DNA of 64,000 nt from an uncultured Alphaproteobacteria bacterium (lineage in GTDB: Bacteria; Pseudomonadota; Alphaproteobacteria; Micavibrionales; Micavibrionaceae), in the NCBI GenBank assembly GCA_937923625.1, contig CALDTV010000009.1, positions 1 to 64,000 on the forward strand, written 5' to 3'. Under the pieces are notes generated by a model, which was not told where the DNA came from, did not search any database, and worked only from the letters and a program-made list of their open reading frames with translations. The position numbers were made by a program, and so were the translations under genes. This document shows positions 7,579-17,966 of this stretch, piece by piece; position 1 is the stretch's first letter; each line of letters begins with the position of its first letter.

Positions 7579-10500
7579 TAAAATAATCCTTTAATCAAAT
7601 CATTAACGGCCTTTTCAGGATCACCGCCGCTGTTCAAGAGACTATCGATTGCATCTTTTGGTTTTTCGATTTTCTTTGGCGCCGGTGCTGGCTCAGCTTG
7701 AGGAGCGGGCGCTTGGTTATCATTTGCAGGAGCAGCATTTGGAGCTGGCGCTGTTTTTTGATTTTGCGGCAAGATACCAAATTTCTGCAACGCATTTGTC
7801 GCATCTTTGCCCAATAGATCAGGGATTTTATCACCCAATTCTTTTTCCACCTTACGTTTAATTTTCGCCGACACGTAGTCTTCTAAAATATTTTTACCAA
7901 AAGTATCTGTCGGATTGCTCAAGGAGCCTTTAATTTTCACCCCGAAAGGATCAAGATCTGGCACAGATTTTAAGGTGATTGTATTATCAACATTGATAAA
8001 CCATTTAGGAAGATCCGCATAACCCGTTGATTTAATAACGGCATCACTACTATCCATTGCCATTGATGTAATATTCACAACCCCTTTTGAGATTTTATAA
8101 TCACCATTCACGGTATCAAATTTTGTTTGACCGCCGCTCATCGCGCCATTCACGGCACTTAAGGCAGAAGTTAAAAGTTTTTCTTCTGTGGCTAAGCCAC
8201 GCGCCAATTTTGCCAAGTCAAACCCCTTGATTGTGACATTCGTCCCATTTAATACCGCCTTGCCGTTTAAAGCATTAATAAGGGCGTTGGCACTGCTGCC
8301 TGTTCCCGCGACATCCATTGTAAAATCAACCGCGCCAGATGTTTTTAACTTACTTGATCCACTTAAAGCCGAAGCCAACGCTTCAAGATCAATTTTATTC
8401 ATGGCGCTATCAACAGCGATGCTGACGGGGCTGGCTTTTACGGTTGTATTAAGCGTTGCTGATCCACCAAAGACCCCAGCTTTCAATCCATTCACAACCA
8501 TTTGACCACCACCAATTTTTAAGTCCGTGGAAGGATTGGTGAAATTCCATTTGCCGTATGTCACGTTGCTTGCTGATAAACCAACATTCACATCCACCGT
8601 GTTCATAAAACTTAAGTCAATAGGTGCCGTTGACCATTTACCCGAAGAGTTCGAACCACCAGACGACGATCCCCCACCTGAGGATTTTTTTGCGCCCAAT
8701 AATTGATCCAGCGCTATTTTACCCGCTTGGATATTACCACGCACAGAAACAGGGTTCGCCCCCGCATTAATCGTTAGATCACCCGCAAAGTTCGTAGAGC
8801 CCAAGGTCGTTTTCATGTCTGTTAATGTATAGGTTTTGCCTTGTGATTTTGCCTTGGCAAAGAAATCAATTGGCTGCGCCAATCCCGCTTGCCCTTTAAA
8901 ATTAGGGGATACTGCCCTAATAGCTTGACTTAAATTTGGATGTTTAAGACCAACCGTTAAACCGCTTAGCGCTAAATTATCCAGTGGATTTGCGGCATTT
9001 CCTGAGGCATCAAGCTGCCCCCCCATTGCTTTTATGTTTGATGTAAAAGCAAGGTTATCAATGCTCCCCTTACCAGAAACATTGGCTTCTAAGGCGCTTA
9101 AATTAGCAGGTAATTTTGATGTATCGACTTTAAAAGCCTTCATCAAGCGTTTCACATCCGATGTTTTAGTGTAAGCCGTTAAGTCCAGCCCTGATAATTT
9201 TTGTAGGTTAGATACTTTTCCTTTTACGCTCATCGCTGCGCCAGCATAATTATTGACGGACGCATTCGATAGCGTCAAAGCATTACCAATCAGTGATCCC
9301 GCAACACGCAAACCATCCAAATCCGCGCCATTAATACGGGCTTTTTGCATACTGACATCAAATGTTACATCCATCGGCAAAGATAAATTACGAATGGGAT
9401 CAAGCGCATCTTTCGCGCTCCCTTTGGACGCGGAAGAAGGTTTTGCACCAGACGCATTGCCGCCCGTGGCGGCTTTTATTTGATCAAAATCAACCGTGCC
9501 TGCGCTTAAATCAATTGTTGCTTTGGCGCGACCATTATTACCCGCAGGCTGGTACTTCCCGCCCAAGCCAATCACCATATCACCAAGCTTCATGGTGCTA
9601 TCTTTTAAGCTAATCGCGTTATTACTCACGCTTCCATCCAAATTAAATTGCGCGGTTTTATAAAGTTTTGTCACAGCACTTGTATCGGCTTGCGGTGCAA
9701 AAGCCTTTAAGAAGCTTGCAAGCTGTCCGACTTGACCGTTGATCTTATAACTCACTGTCGGGTCAGCCATAACCACCTGACCGCTCTGCGGAGATTTTGA
9801 TGATGATGCGTAAGTAACATTTAACGTTCCGTCCGCCTTAGCCTGCCCCGGCACTTCTAAGGCACGAAAAGTTACTTTTGCTGTTTTGCCTGTTTTATTA
9901 AGATCAACGAACACACCTTTTACTTGGTGATCCTGAACTTTTAAACCCGCCACATCTAATTTGACATTGGCATCAATGACCATTGGCAATGTTAAGCTGT
10001 TTGGCACGAGTGTTTTTTGTGCCTGCGTTTTTGTCTCACCTGCTTTATTTGAAGACTGGGCTTTCGTCCCCATAAACTGATTTAAATCTAAAACCGAAGA
10101 AGATTTCAAATCACCTTCAATTTTCAAAGGATTTTTATCCGCCAAGTTTGATACAGCAAATTTTCCATTGGCGTTTAGGTCACCGAACGCAAATTTCAAA
10201 TCATTATAATCCACTTTGGTTTGATCTGCGCTTAACAATCCTTCAACAGAAATAGATTTATTGTAAGTTGATGGTAATGACGCACCAAAAAGTCCCGCTA
10301 ATTGTTGCAACGACTTTGTTTTAAAATTAGTTTGCCCTTGCACATCAAATGGCGCTTTTATTGTCGCAAGACCGTCGAAGGATAAATTTGCGCCCGCATC
10401 AGGCACACCCAAATCTGCTTTAATTTTTAATGCTTCGTCAGCTTGGGGAAAATTACCCGTGGCCACATCAAGGGTAATTTTTTTATCTTGATAAACCAAT

Positions 10501-11108
10501 CCGCCATCCGCCTTAAACGGCCCTTTCAAACTATCTGCCTCAAGGGACAAATTTATATCCTTAACATTCTGCGTGGCCTTTGTGCGGTGATCAATAAAGG
10601 CCAGCACGCCGTTTTTAATATTTATTTCATTAAAAGAAATAGTATCAGCAGATTTTGAAGGCGCTTTCGCCTGAGCAGAGTCAGGGTCGGGATTTTCCGT
10701 TGCGGCATCATTATTTTTTCCACTTAACTCATCCGTCATCCATGACCCTGTACCATCTTCCATGATCTCAGCATTAATCACAGGATCAACCAAAGTGACT
10801 TGATTAACGTTAACTTTCTTACTTAAAAGCGGGATAAGCTCAACACTCACTTCCGCACTTTTCATCGTAAGCAAATTATCAAACTTTACTTTTCGCGGCG
10901 ACGTCACAACAACATCAGAAATTTTTGCATGCGGCGCAGGTAAGACAGCCATAGAGATATCCCCTAATGTAACATCCAGCCCTGTTGCTTTTTTCACTTG
11001 TGAAATAATTTGCGGTTTATACTTGTTCCAATCAACGAAGCTTGGCCCAACAAGGGCGGCAACAAGCAATAAAGCAACAATAGAAACAGCGGATATTATT
11101 AGGCGCAT
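7578..11108 (-). CDS. AsmA family envelope protein
   Basis: This 1176-residue protein has an N-terminal membrane anchor (about residues 4-23) followed by the AsmA N-terminal signature FVDWNKYKPQI, and then long beta-rich repeats typical of the AsmA/TamB/YhdP bridge-like lipid-transfer proteins. The C-terminal AsmA domain includes GKAVLNGTNVTIKGFDLAKLARG. Such proteins span the periplasm and are linked to phospholipid supply of the outer membrane. The C-terminal 70 residues are rich in Pro, Ala and Gln. I chose the ATG at 11108 because AGGAG lies 7 bp upstream; a TTG at 11111 is in frame. phhA follows with an overlapping stop-start. Confidence 0.9.
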   Translation of the reverse strand: MRLIISAVSIVALLLVAALVGPSFVDWNKYKPQIISQVKKATGLDVTLGDISMAVLPAPHAKISDVVVTSPRKVKFDNLLTMKSAEVSVELIPLLSKKVNVNQVTLVDPVINAEIMEDGTGSWMTDELSGKNNDAATENPDPDSAQAKAPSKSADTISFNEINIKNGVLAFIDHRTKATQNVKDINLSLEADSLKGPFKADGGLVYQDKKITLDVATGNFPQADEALKIKADLGVPDAGANLSFDGLATIKAPFDVQGQTNFKTKSLQQLAGLFGASLPSTYNKSISVEGLLSADQTKVDYNDLKFAFGDLNANGKFAVSNLADKNPLKIEGDLKSSSVLDLNQFMGTKAQSSNKAGETKTQAQKTLVPNSLTLPMVIDANVKLDVAGLKVQDHQVKGVFVDLNKTGKTAKVTFRALEVPGQAKADGTLNVTYASSSKSPQSGQVVMADPTVSYKINGQVGQLASFLKAFAPQADTSAVTKLYKTAQFNLDGSVSNNAISLKDSTMKLGDMVIGLGGKYQPAGNNGRAKATIDLSAGTVDFDQIKAATGGNASGAKPSSASKGSAKDALDPIRNLSLPMDVTFDVSMQKARINGADLDGLRVAGSLIGNALTLSNASVNNYAGAAMSVKGKVSNLQKLSGLDLTAYTKTSDVKRLMKAFKVDTSKLPANLSALEANVSGKGSIDNLAFTSNIKAMGGQLDASGNAANPLDNLALSGLTVGLKHPNLSQAIRAVSPNFKGQAGLAQPIDFFAKAKSQGKTYTLTDMKTTLGSTNFAGDLTINAGANPVSVRGNIQAGKIALDQLLGAKKSSGGGSSSGGSNSSGKWSTAPIDLSFMNTVDVNVGLSASNVTYGKWNFTNPSTDLKIGGGQMVVNGLKAGVFGGSATLNTTVKASPVSIAVDSAMNKIDLEALASALSGSSKLKTSGAVDFTMDVAGTGSSANALINALNGKAVLNGTNVTIKGFDLAKLARGLATEEKLLTSALSAVNGAMSGGQTKFDTVNGDYKISKGVVNITSMAMDSSDAVIKSTGYADLPKWFINVDNTITLKSVPDLDPFGVKIKGSLSNPTDTFGKNILEDYVSAKIKRKVEKELGDKIPDLLGKDATNALQKFGILPQNQKTAPAPNAAPANDNQAPAPQAEPAPAPKKIEKPKDAIDSLLNSGGDPEKAVNDLIKGLF

Positions 11109-11247
11109 CAAAATTCTCCTGAATTAAGCAAAGGTCAGTTATATCTGTCTTATAATTAGGCTTTATACAGGGGAATGAGTGTAAATTCCAGTGATCAAAT
11201 GTGCTGATAATATGACGCTTCATCACGTCCAGATATATGAGAGCTTA

Positions 11248-14200
11248 CTACAGCTTTGCAGCAACACGATCCCGTGCATCCATTGCGGCATCAAGGCTTT
11301 CTGCTGGTGCTTCATGCGCTATGGCAATAACATTGCCATCCTTTTCCGCAAACACCAAAGACGCAGAAGTACTGCGCGAAGGACTAATACACGCAATTTC
11401 ATAAGACTTTCCGCGCCCAGAAGTCGGGGACGGTAAAGAGGCAAAATCGCCCGCGCAGGATTGCTTTGCACGGGTAATATAATTTTGCGCAAAAGCGTCC
11501 ACATTTCTTGCTTGCGCCATCGGGATTATCTGGCCTTTTCCAACAATATTTCCAGTATTCCAGCGATATTGCGTTGCCCCATTTTTAACAATACCGCCCG
11601 TTAAAGGAATGCCTGCACTTGATAAAAGAGACTGCAAATTACCCTGACCATATGTATTTTGCGCAACAGGCGAAGCCATTCTTAAATTTGCTGGCGCAGT
11701 GGATGCCGAAGAGACTCCACGATCAAAAGAAGGGGATTGTTGCGACAATGCCATTCTTGAAACTTTGGCAACTGGTGCGCGGGGCACGTTGCTTGTTGGA
11801 GCGTTACTTGTTGAAATTTTTCTGGCTGGGACGTTAGGTGGTGGCACATTAACGCGTTCTGGCGCTTTTGCAACCACAGCCTTGCGTGCTGGAGCTGGGG
11901 CTGGCTTTGCCGTAATAGACATTGGCTTGCTCTCCAGCGATGGAATGAAATTCTTGTTCGATCCTGCTTCCCGTTTAGGCGCACGCGGAGCACGCGCCTT
12001 AGAATTATTTGCCGCAGTCACAACAACCCGCTCGCCTCTAACATCATTCACACCAGTCGCGCTTTTTGAACGGTTAGAAATAGAAGAGCCGCGCTGTTGT
12101 AATGCTTTTTCTGCCGCCGCTAATTTTAATTCAAGCTCGGCCATTTTTCGGCGTTGTTCCCGATCCGTTACAGCGGGGTCAAACAACATTTGTTCCAATT
12201 CATTCTTTTCTTGTCTGCTAGCAACACGTTGTTGTTCCAATAGCATGCCCATACGTTTGATCTCACGTTCGGCTTCATTGTAACGTTGCGTTGCTTTTTC
12301 TAAATCCCAATCACCAGCAACAGCTTTAAGGGTTTTGTCTTCTTGCATACGGCGCAGCTCTTCAATTTCTTTAGACAATGCCATATTATCCGCTTTTGCC
12401 GCTTCATATTTCTTTTCAAAAGCGCGTATTTTTTTAATCGCTTGATTGCCAACCTCGATAGACGCCGTGTCAATTTGCCCACGTGCTTTCATCGCTTCAT
12501 CCGCAAGCTTCCTATTTCTTTCTTGCAGTTCAGCCATTTGCTGACGAATAAGTTTTAGTTCTTCATCGGCTTTCGGGTTTTTCGCATCAAACCCATCCAA
12601 TCTTGTTTCTTGATTATTTAACTGAGAAGATAGGCGTTGATTTTCGGCCTTTAGCTTATTGAGTTCTGCCAAAATATTTGGAGACACGGATGGCGCAACA
12701 ACAGGGTTAGAAGCTGGCGCCCTCGCAACCTTGTTAGGTGAAGGTGAAGACACAGCCCGCGGAATAGGTTTTGGCGTTGTCTCCATTACGGGTTGAGAGG
12801 CCGCAGCCAACCTAGCCTTGCGTTGGCGTCTTTCTTCTTCTGTCTCTCTCGACCTTCTCGAAGAAACCTTTGGCGCAGATTTGGGAGAAGAGATTGACGG
12901 TGCAATGGAGGCCGATACAGTTGGTGGCTTGATCGATTCTTGCACAGGCAATGGTGCAGGCACGTTCATCGCTGGGACATTTCGTTGTGCTTTTAATGAA
13001 GATGGCAAAAGCTTGTTTTGTTCTTGCAACTGACGAAGTTGATTTTGCTGTTGTTTTTGTACGGGCGTCACACGCGCTACTTCAACTCTTGGCGCAGCGG
13101 CAATCGGCATTTGAGCAGGCACTTTTTTCGCCGCATTTTTTTGCGCCCCAAGCTCATTTTGCCTTGCGACTGCCATGCGCGCTTCGCGCGCCGTCATTGT
13201 TGTTTTTGTTTGATCCGAGGCAAGATTGTCAAGTCGTTTTGACGCAATAACAGGTGCTGGAGGCGGCACGTCCCTTGTCGCTTCCCTCTTAATATCAATC
13301 TTTGGCGGCTGAGTTTTTATCGGCGCATTCAACGCAACTTGTGGCTTCGGCACTTGTTGCATTTTAGTTTGTATTTCAGGTGGGCGCGGTTCGTTTAAGT
13401 TTTGAACTTCGCTGCGTGTTCTTTCCATGACGATTTTAGGGGCGGAATTTGCCGCAGGTTTTTCAATTTTCGTCACTTCAGGTGCGGCAATTGGCGCCGG
13501 CACAGAAGAAGAAGAAGGTGTAACACGTGAATCGACCCGTGCAATATCAATAGGCTTAGGGGCGTTTACAACAGGCACGGGTAATTTTGGAGCGGCCTTT
13601 GGCGCAGGCGGTGCTATCACTGGCTTCGGAACAGGTAAAGCCGCCCGTGGCATTATCGGCTTTTCTGCGACAAGCTTGTCAGGTTCGATATTGATGGATG
13701 TTCTAGATGTATCAATATTCGCTGTTTGCGCATTCACAATAATAGGTTGTGATGCACTTGTTGCTCTATTTTCAGCAGGGCTCTGATTTGATGCAACACG
13801 CGTTGCAGCTCCGCCTAGCTCTTTCATACATTGATCTAAGGTGTTACTTGCCGCGGCAAAACCGCTGACAGAGAACACATATGGCTTGCCATCAATTTCC
13901 GCCTTTAATTGATTGGATGATTGCAAAGATTTTGCAAAATTCACGTCATCACCAAGACGCAAGACCATTGCCCGTTTTGATGCCGGCATAATTTCATAGG
14001 CGCGAATCTGACCTGGGCCTGGTTGAAGTGTAATTTTATACGGTTTTTCGACATTCAAATTAGATTTTTGGAAATCAATTGCCAGCGAGTATTCTTCCGC
14101 CACATTTCGTCCAATAGTCAGGACGATATCTTGATCAAAAGGCCGCGACATCGCGCAATAGCTTTGGCCACCGCTATTAATTTTATTAACTGCCCACTCA

Positions 14201-14328
14201 CCTTTGGGGGATAAGGCGTTCGCATTTTTTGTCTGCGCCAAGCCCTGCCCGACCATGAACAATGACGCGCCAACCAAACAAGTCGACATCATCAATAATG
14301 GTTTACGGTAGTTAATAAAATTTTTCAC
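11248..14328 (-). CDS. Large secreted Pro/Ala-rich coiled-coil protein
   Basis: The 1026-residue product starts at a GTG. It has an export signal ending near GQGLAQ, then a globular domain (residues about 40-170, PKGEWAV ... LDQCMKEL). A long Pro/Ala/Lys-rich low-complexity region follows, then a coiled coil at about 550-740 (LAELNKLKAENQRLSSQL onwards). A second basic Pro-rich stretch leads to a C-terminal globular domain with SCAGDF and IACISPS cysteines. The N-terminal domain is also found in the gene immediately upstream, so the two are paralogous at that end. The build suggests a periplasm-spanning or surface structural protein. I do not recognise a named family. Confidence 0.75.
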   Translation of the reverse strand: MKNFINYRKPLLMMSTCLVGASLFMVGQGLAQTKNANALSPKGEWAVNKINSGGQSYCAMSRPFDQDIVLTIGRNVAEEYSLAIDFQKSNLNVEKPYKITLQPGPGQIRAYEIMPASKRAMVLRLGDDVNFAKSLQSSNQLKAEIDGKPYVFSVSGFAAASNTLDQCMKELGGAATRVASNQSPAENRATSASQPIIVNAQTANIDTSRTSINIEPDKLVAEKPIMPRAALPVPKPVIAPPAPKAAPKLPVPVVNAPKPIDIARVDSRVTPSSSSVPAPIAAPEVTKIEKPAANSAPKIVMERTRSEVQNLNEPRPPEIQTKMQQVPKPQVALNAPIKTQPPKIDIKREATRDVPPPAPVIASKRLDNLASDQTKTTMTAREARMAVARQNELGAQKNAAKKVPAQMPIAAAPRVEVARVTPVQKQQQNQLRQLQEQNKLLPSSLKAQRNVPAMNVPAPLPVQESIKPPTVSASIAPSISSPKSAPKVSSRRSRETEEERRQRKARLAAASQPVMETTPKPIPRAVSSPSPNKVARAPASNPVVAPSVSPNILAELNKLKAENQRLSSQLNNQETRLDGFDAKNPKADEELKLIRQQMAELQERNRKLADEAMKARGQIDTASIEVGNQAIKKIRAFEKKYEAAKADNMALSKEIEELRRMQEDKTLKAVAGDWDLEKATQRYNEAEREIKRMGMLLEQQRVASRQEKNELEQMLFDPAVTDREQRRKMAELELKLAAAEKALQQRGSSISNRSKSATGVNDVRGERVVVTAANNSKARAPRAPKREAGSNKNFIPSLESKPMSITAKPAPAPARKAVVAKAPERVNVPPPNVPARKISTSNAPTSNVPRAPVAKVSRMALSQQSPSFDRGVSSASTAPANLRMASPVAQNTYGQGNLQSLLSSAGIPLTGGIVKNGATQYRWNTGNIVGKGQIIPMAQARNVDAFAQNYITRAKQSCAGDFASLPSPTSGRGKSYEIACISPSRSTSASLVFAEKDGNVIAIAHEAPAESLDAAMDARDRVAAKL

Positions 14329-14475
14329 GCCTTCAACAACCTCAAATTATATAGATAACGAAGCAAATAAACCATACATCGGCTGTTACGCAATGAAAAG
14401 CGGCTTTTGCCAGTTATCTACTCTATATCTGCCCTAAATATCTCTCATCTCTTTAATTTTTCCCTCAATCACAGC

Positions 14476-15996
14476 TTAAATACGCGTCGACTGGACAAAT
14501 AATGTCCTTTTTCCCGTCACAGGATCATTATTTAATTGTGCCAAAGGGCGTATGTTATCATTTTGGTACTGCGATAAAATTTCTTGTAAAGCATCCGTAA
14601 ACGCACCGTTGCTATGGACTGTTCTTTTGATACCAAAACCTGTATTGGCTTGCCATACCAGCTCCACCCCCTCTTTACGTGCCCAGTTATCCAAGGCTTG
14701 CTCAAGGCTTGTGCCTGTTGCGGCATGCCATTTGGCGGGGGCTGTCACGCCCATTGATGGCTGCGCCATAACATTTGAAGGAGATGAAATTGGCATAATG
14801 GGCGTTGGCGCATTTGTCGGCATAGATGGCGCGCCCATAGAGGCCGATGGCGCGCCGCGCATTGTCGCATTAAGCCCTGTGGCGGCGGCATTTTGCGCCA
14901 TCAAGGCCTGAACCGCTTCCCCAAAAGACGATGAGATATTGAAATTTTGCGCAACTTTTCCGCCCATGCCCGCTTGCCAATCAAGCTTAACGCCCGCACG
15001 AGAGGCCCAACGTTCCAGCGTGGCCCGAATATCATCGCCCGCTTTTGCATTCCAATTAGAACGTTGTGACGTTGGTTGGGACGAGCGCGCCCCCATCTTT
15101 GCAATGCCACCAGCCTGAACATTTGGCGCCGCCATAGGGCTTGCCACTGAGCGAGCTATAGGATTAGCAACAGGATTATTGATCGGACTAGGAACGGGGC
15201 CGTCCATAGCATTTACAGCAGGCTTTGATCCCCTTCTAAAAGATGAAAAACGAAGTGCAGGCCGCTTTTGAGCGGGCAAGCTAGAGGATTTTGAAATATT
15301 GCGTCCCCATTGCGGACGATTAGGCGTTGAAACATTTGGCGGTGCCCCGACAGGCGCAGGCATTGGAACCGCTCCCGTCATCGGTGCCGCAGGCGGCATG
15401 ATATTTGGCATGGTCGTTGCCATGTTTGCTGAAATAACGGGCGCATTCGCTGGCAGATTCATCGGCGCATTCATGGGCGCGCCACCATAACAGCTTTCTA
15501 ACCCATTGACCGCCGATTGAAGACTGCCCAGACCAAAGCCAAAGCCGTTGCCTTCGATGTTCAGGGTCATGTTCGACGCATTGGCTAAAGCACCATAAAG
15601 CCCCGCAATCGGGCGTACGTTAAAAATCAAAACACTTTCAGAAAAAGCAGTCGCCTGAATATTTTTGTTAAAGCCATTATTCAGCGATAAGTTGGCGTTA
15701 TATTTACGCCCTTGGGTAAATGCCCGTTGGCGCACATCCAACGCCATCGCAAGAAATTTTCCACCGCCGCCCGATAAACGCAGAACGTAACCATTGTCAT
15801 ATTCTGTCATCATCATACAGGGCATTTTTACGCCATTTAAAGATGGAGACGTTTGACCGCCCAAAGCGGGTTGAACGTTCCATGCACCTTTGGGCATAAA
15901 ATTAGCGATAGCCGCACCCGAGATTTGCGCTTGCGCAGTGCTGAAGCCACAAAGGGATAAAGAAAAAGCAAAGATGAACGCGTTGAACAGTCTCAT
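14476..15996 (-). CDS. Secreted protein with two TcpQ-like repeats
   Basis: I start this gene at 15996 because MRLFNAFIFAFSLSLCGFST is a good signal peptide; ATGs at 16020 and 16074 are in frame. After a globular N-terminal domain shared with the neighbouring 1026-residue protein (PKGAWNV ... LESC), a Pro/Ala/Met-rich linker leads to two related C-terminal repeats. These are RATLERWASRAGVKLDWQ and EQALDNWARKEGVELVWQ, each followed by a FGEAVQAL/FTDALQEI helix. That pattern fits the TcpQ C-terminal domain known from type IVb pilus and secretin accessory proteins. No pilus genes are nearby. Role: probably envelope or pilus-related; moderate confidence. Confidence 0.7.
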   Translation of the reverse strand: MRLFNAFIFAFSLSLCGFSTAQAQISGAAIANFMPKGAWNVQPALGGQTSPSLNGVKMPCMMMTEYDNGYVLRLSGGGGKFLAMALDVRQRAFTQGRKYNANLSLNNGFNKNIQATAFSESVLIFNVRPIAGLYGALANASNMTLNIEGNGFGFGLGSLQSAVNGLESCYGGAPMNAPMNLPANAPVISANMATTMPNIMPPAAPMTGAVPMPAPVGAPPNVSTPNRPQWGRNISKSSSLPAQKRPALRFSSFRRGSKPAVNAMDGPVPSPINNPVANPIARSVASPMAAPNVQAGGIAKMGARSSQPTSQRSNWNAKAGDDIRATLERWASRAGVKLDWQAGMGGKVAQNFNISSSFGEAVQALMAQNAAATGLNATMRGAPSASMGAPSMPTNAPTPIMPISSPSNVMAQPSMGVTAPAKWHAATGTSLEQALDNWARKEGVELVWQANTGFGIKRTVHSNGAFTDALQEILSQYQNDNIRPLAQLNNDPVTGKRTLFVQSTRI

Positions 15997-16139
15997 AAAA
16001 TTACAACAATCTTTTAACATTTTGTATATTTGTAAAATTTCCCAGACCATAAGCCCCCCAAAACAAGGAATCAAGCCAATTATGCGAGTTGTTAGCGTAT
16101 AATTTTGGCAAGCATATGACCAAAGAGCTTGGGCTGTGC

Positions 16140-17259
16140 TTATTCTAACGGCTCTTGCGCCGTTTCCAGTTTATGCGCCAAGGCGGATTCAAGGAAATTA
16201 TCGATCTTACCGTCTAGCACTCCTTGGCTGTCTGTTGTTTCACAAGCGGTGCGTTGGTCTTTAACCATTTGGTATGGGTGTAAGACATAAGAGCGGATAG
16301 CATGTCCCCAGCCAATATCACTTTTTTCACCATGCGCATCCGAAGCGGCGTCTTCACGCTTTTGGATCTCTGCCTCATATAGACGTGCCTTGAGCATACT
16401 CATCGCAGTTGCTTTATTTTTGTGTTGGGAACGCTCGTTTTGACAGGCAACAACCACGCCTGTTGGTTCATGTGTGATTCTGACGGCGCTGTCGGTGGTG
16501 TTCACATGCTGCCCCCCCGCCCCACTGGAGCGATAAGTGTCGATGCGTAAATCTTTTTCATCAATATCAATATCGATATTATCATCAATCACAGGCGAGA
16601 CCGAAACAGACGCGAAGCTTGTATGACGCCGCGCATTCGAATCATAAGGCGATATCCTGACCAAGCGATGCACGCCCGTTTCTGATTTTATCCAGCCATA
16701 GGCCATTTCACCAGAAATACGCAGCGTAGCGGATTTGATTCCCGCTTCTTCACCATCGCTTTTATTAAGGATAATCGTTTTATAGCCCCGCTTTTCCGCC
16801 CAGCGCAGATACATTCGCAAGATCATTTCCGCCCAATCTTGCGCTTCAGTGCCGCCAGCCCCTGCATTAACCTCTAAAAAGGCATCATTGGGATCAGCTT
16901 CGCCCGAAAGCATACTTTCAAGCTGTCTTTTTTCTAGCTCTTCTTTGATATCTTGTAAGGCCTTTTCTGCCTCAATAACAATTTCGTTATCGCCTTCGGC
17001 TTCGCCCATTTCGATTAACGCAGCATTATCGCTAACGCCCATTTCAAGCGCTTTCACCGCGCCGAGCTGAGTTTCAAGCCGTGTGCGCTCTTGCATTAAT
17101 TTTTGGGCTTTATCGGAGTCATTCCAAAGATCAGGATCTTCAACCAGCGCGTTTAGCTCATCGAGCCTTTTTACGGCAACATCCCAGTCAAAGATGCCTC
17201 CTTAAAAGCACCAGAGCGCTTTTAATATCATCAATAATAGACTGGGTTTCCGCTTTCAT
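16140..17259 (-). CDS. prfB: Peptide chain release factor 2 (programmed +1 frameshift)
   Basis: RF2 terminates translation at UGA and UAA. The reading frame is split: 23 codons from the ATG at 17259 run to CTT then TGA at 17190-17188. Skipping one base at 17190 continues in the +1 frame from GAC (17189) to the stop at 16140, giving 372 residues. The shift site, AGGAGG three bases before CTTTGAC, is the classic autoregulatory prfB site. Low RF2 favours frameshifting at its own UGA. The product has the GGQ motif at 248-250 and SPY (for the usual SPF) at 203-205 for stop recognition. All expected RF2 domains are present. Confidence 0.96.
17184..17201 (-). promoter_or_regulatory. prfB programmed frameshift site
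   Basis: On the minus strand AGGAGG is followed by CAT and CTTTGAC. The internal Shine-Dalgarno, the slippery CTT and the in-frame TGA are all at canonical spacing. The downstream frame restores RF2 exactly (DWDVAVKRLDELN). Confidence 0.95.
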
Positions 17260-17402
17260 AAGAACTTATCATCCAACTTAATTATGACATTTAATGCATT
17301 AGCTTTTTTTGCTAACCCGTGTGCCAGAAAGATTAACTAAGGTACAACATATATAAAGAATGTTGTAATGACGCTACTAAAACTAAGGACAAATACAAAT
17401 AA

Positions 17403-17966
17403 TTAAGCCGCTTGATCCATGTCTTGATTCGGCATCATCATATCACGCATCATTTCAAGATATTGTGGCATATCAGCTTCGTCACAAACACCTGTTAGCA
17501 TTGAACCATCCATATGATTCGGCGCGTCCATCCAGTGTGCACCAGCATTTTTAACCATATCCATCATGGCATCAGGCCCCGTGACTTCGCGGTTCATTAA
17601 TTGCTCAATCTTGGCCATCATTTGGATAGAATCACCCATTACCGCAACAGGCTTCATCGCCGTCATAAAGCTTGAGATAAAGCGGCGTGTATGCGCCGTC
17701 ATCATCAGCTTATCCATACTACGCTCACCGCCCGGAATAATAAGGCAGTCAAAATCTGCGCCAAGGGCTGTGTTTAACTGTTGATCAATTGCGTAATTAT
17801 GCCCCCAACCCGTGCCGTTCCATCCATTAACTAGACCTTGATTTGGACTAACGATGCTCATGGTTAATCCCATTTCCTGCATAGTCTTTTGCGCGGCAAT
17901 AAAATGTGCTTCGCTAAATCCGTTTGCAACAAGTACAGCAATCTTAGTTCCAGTAATGGTTTTCAT
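17403..17966 (-). CDS. DJ-1/PfpI-like protein lacking the nucleophile
   Basis: The 187-residue protein has a DJ-1/PfpI fold signature: KIAVLVANGFSEAHF at the N-terminus, FDCLIIPGGERSMDKL, then KPVAVMGDSIQMM at the nucleophile elbow. In active family members that elbow reads like AICHGPQLL; here the Cys-His pair is replaced by Gly-Asp. It is therefore unlikely to be a cysteine-dependent protease, deglycase or chaperone of the usual type. The C-terminus is rich in methionine (MMRDMMMPNQDM). It has its own leader with an AGAGGG ribosome binding site. The fold is fairly certain; the function is unknown. Confidence 0.75.
   Translation of the reverse strand: MKTITGTKIAVLVANGFSEAHFIAAQKTMQEMGLTMSIVSPNQGLVNGWNGTGWGHNYAIDQQLNTALGADFDCLIIPGGERSMDKLMMTAHTRRFISSFMTAMKPVAVMGDSIQMMAKIEQLMNREVTGPDAMMDMVKNAGAHWMDAPNHMDGSMLTGVCDEADMPQYLEMMRDMMMPNQDMDQAA

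Noticed and set aside
11699-13786. Several plus-strand ORFs inside the 1026-residue gene
   Set aside because: They are shadows of a low-complexity Pro/Ala coding region; none has a start signal or a known domain.
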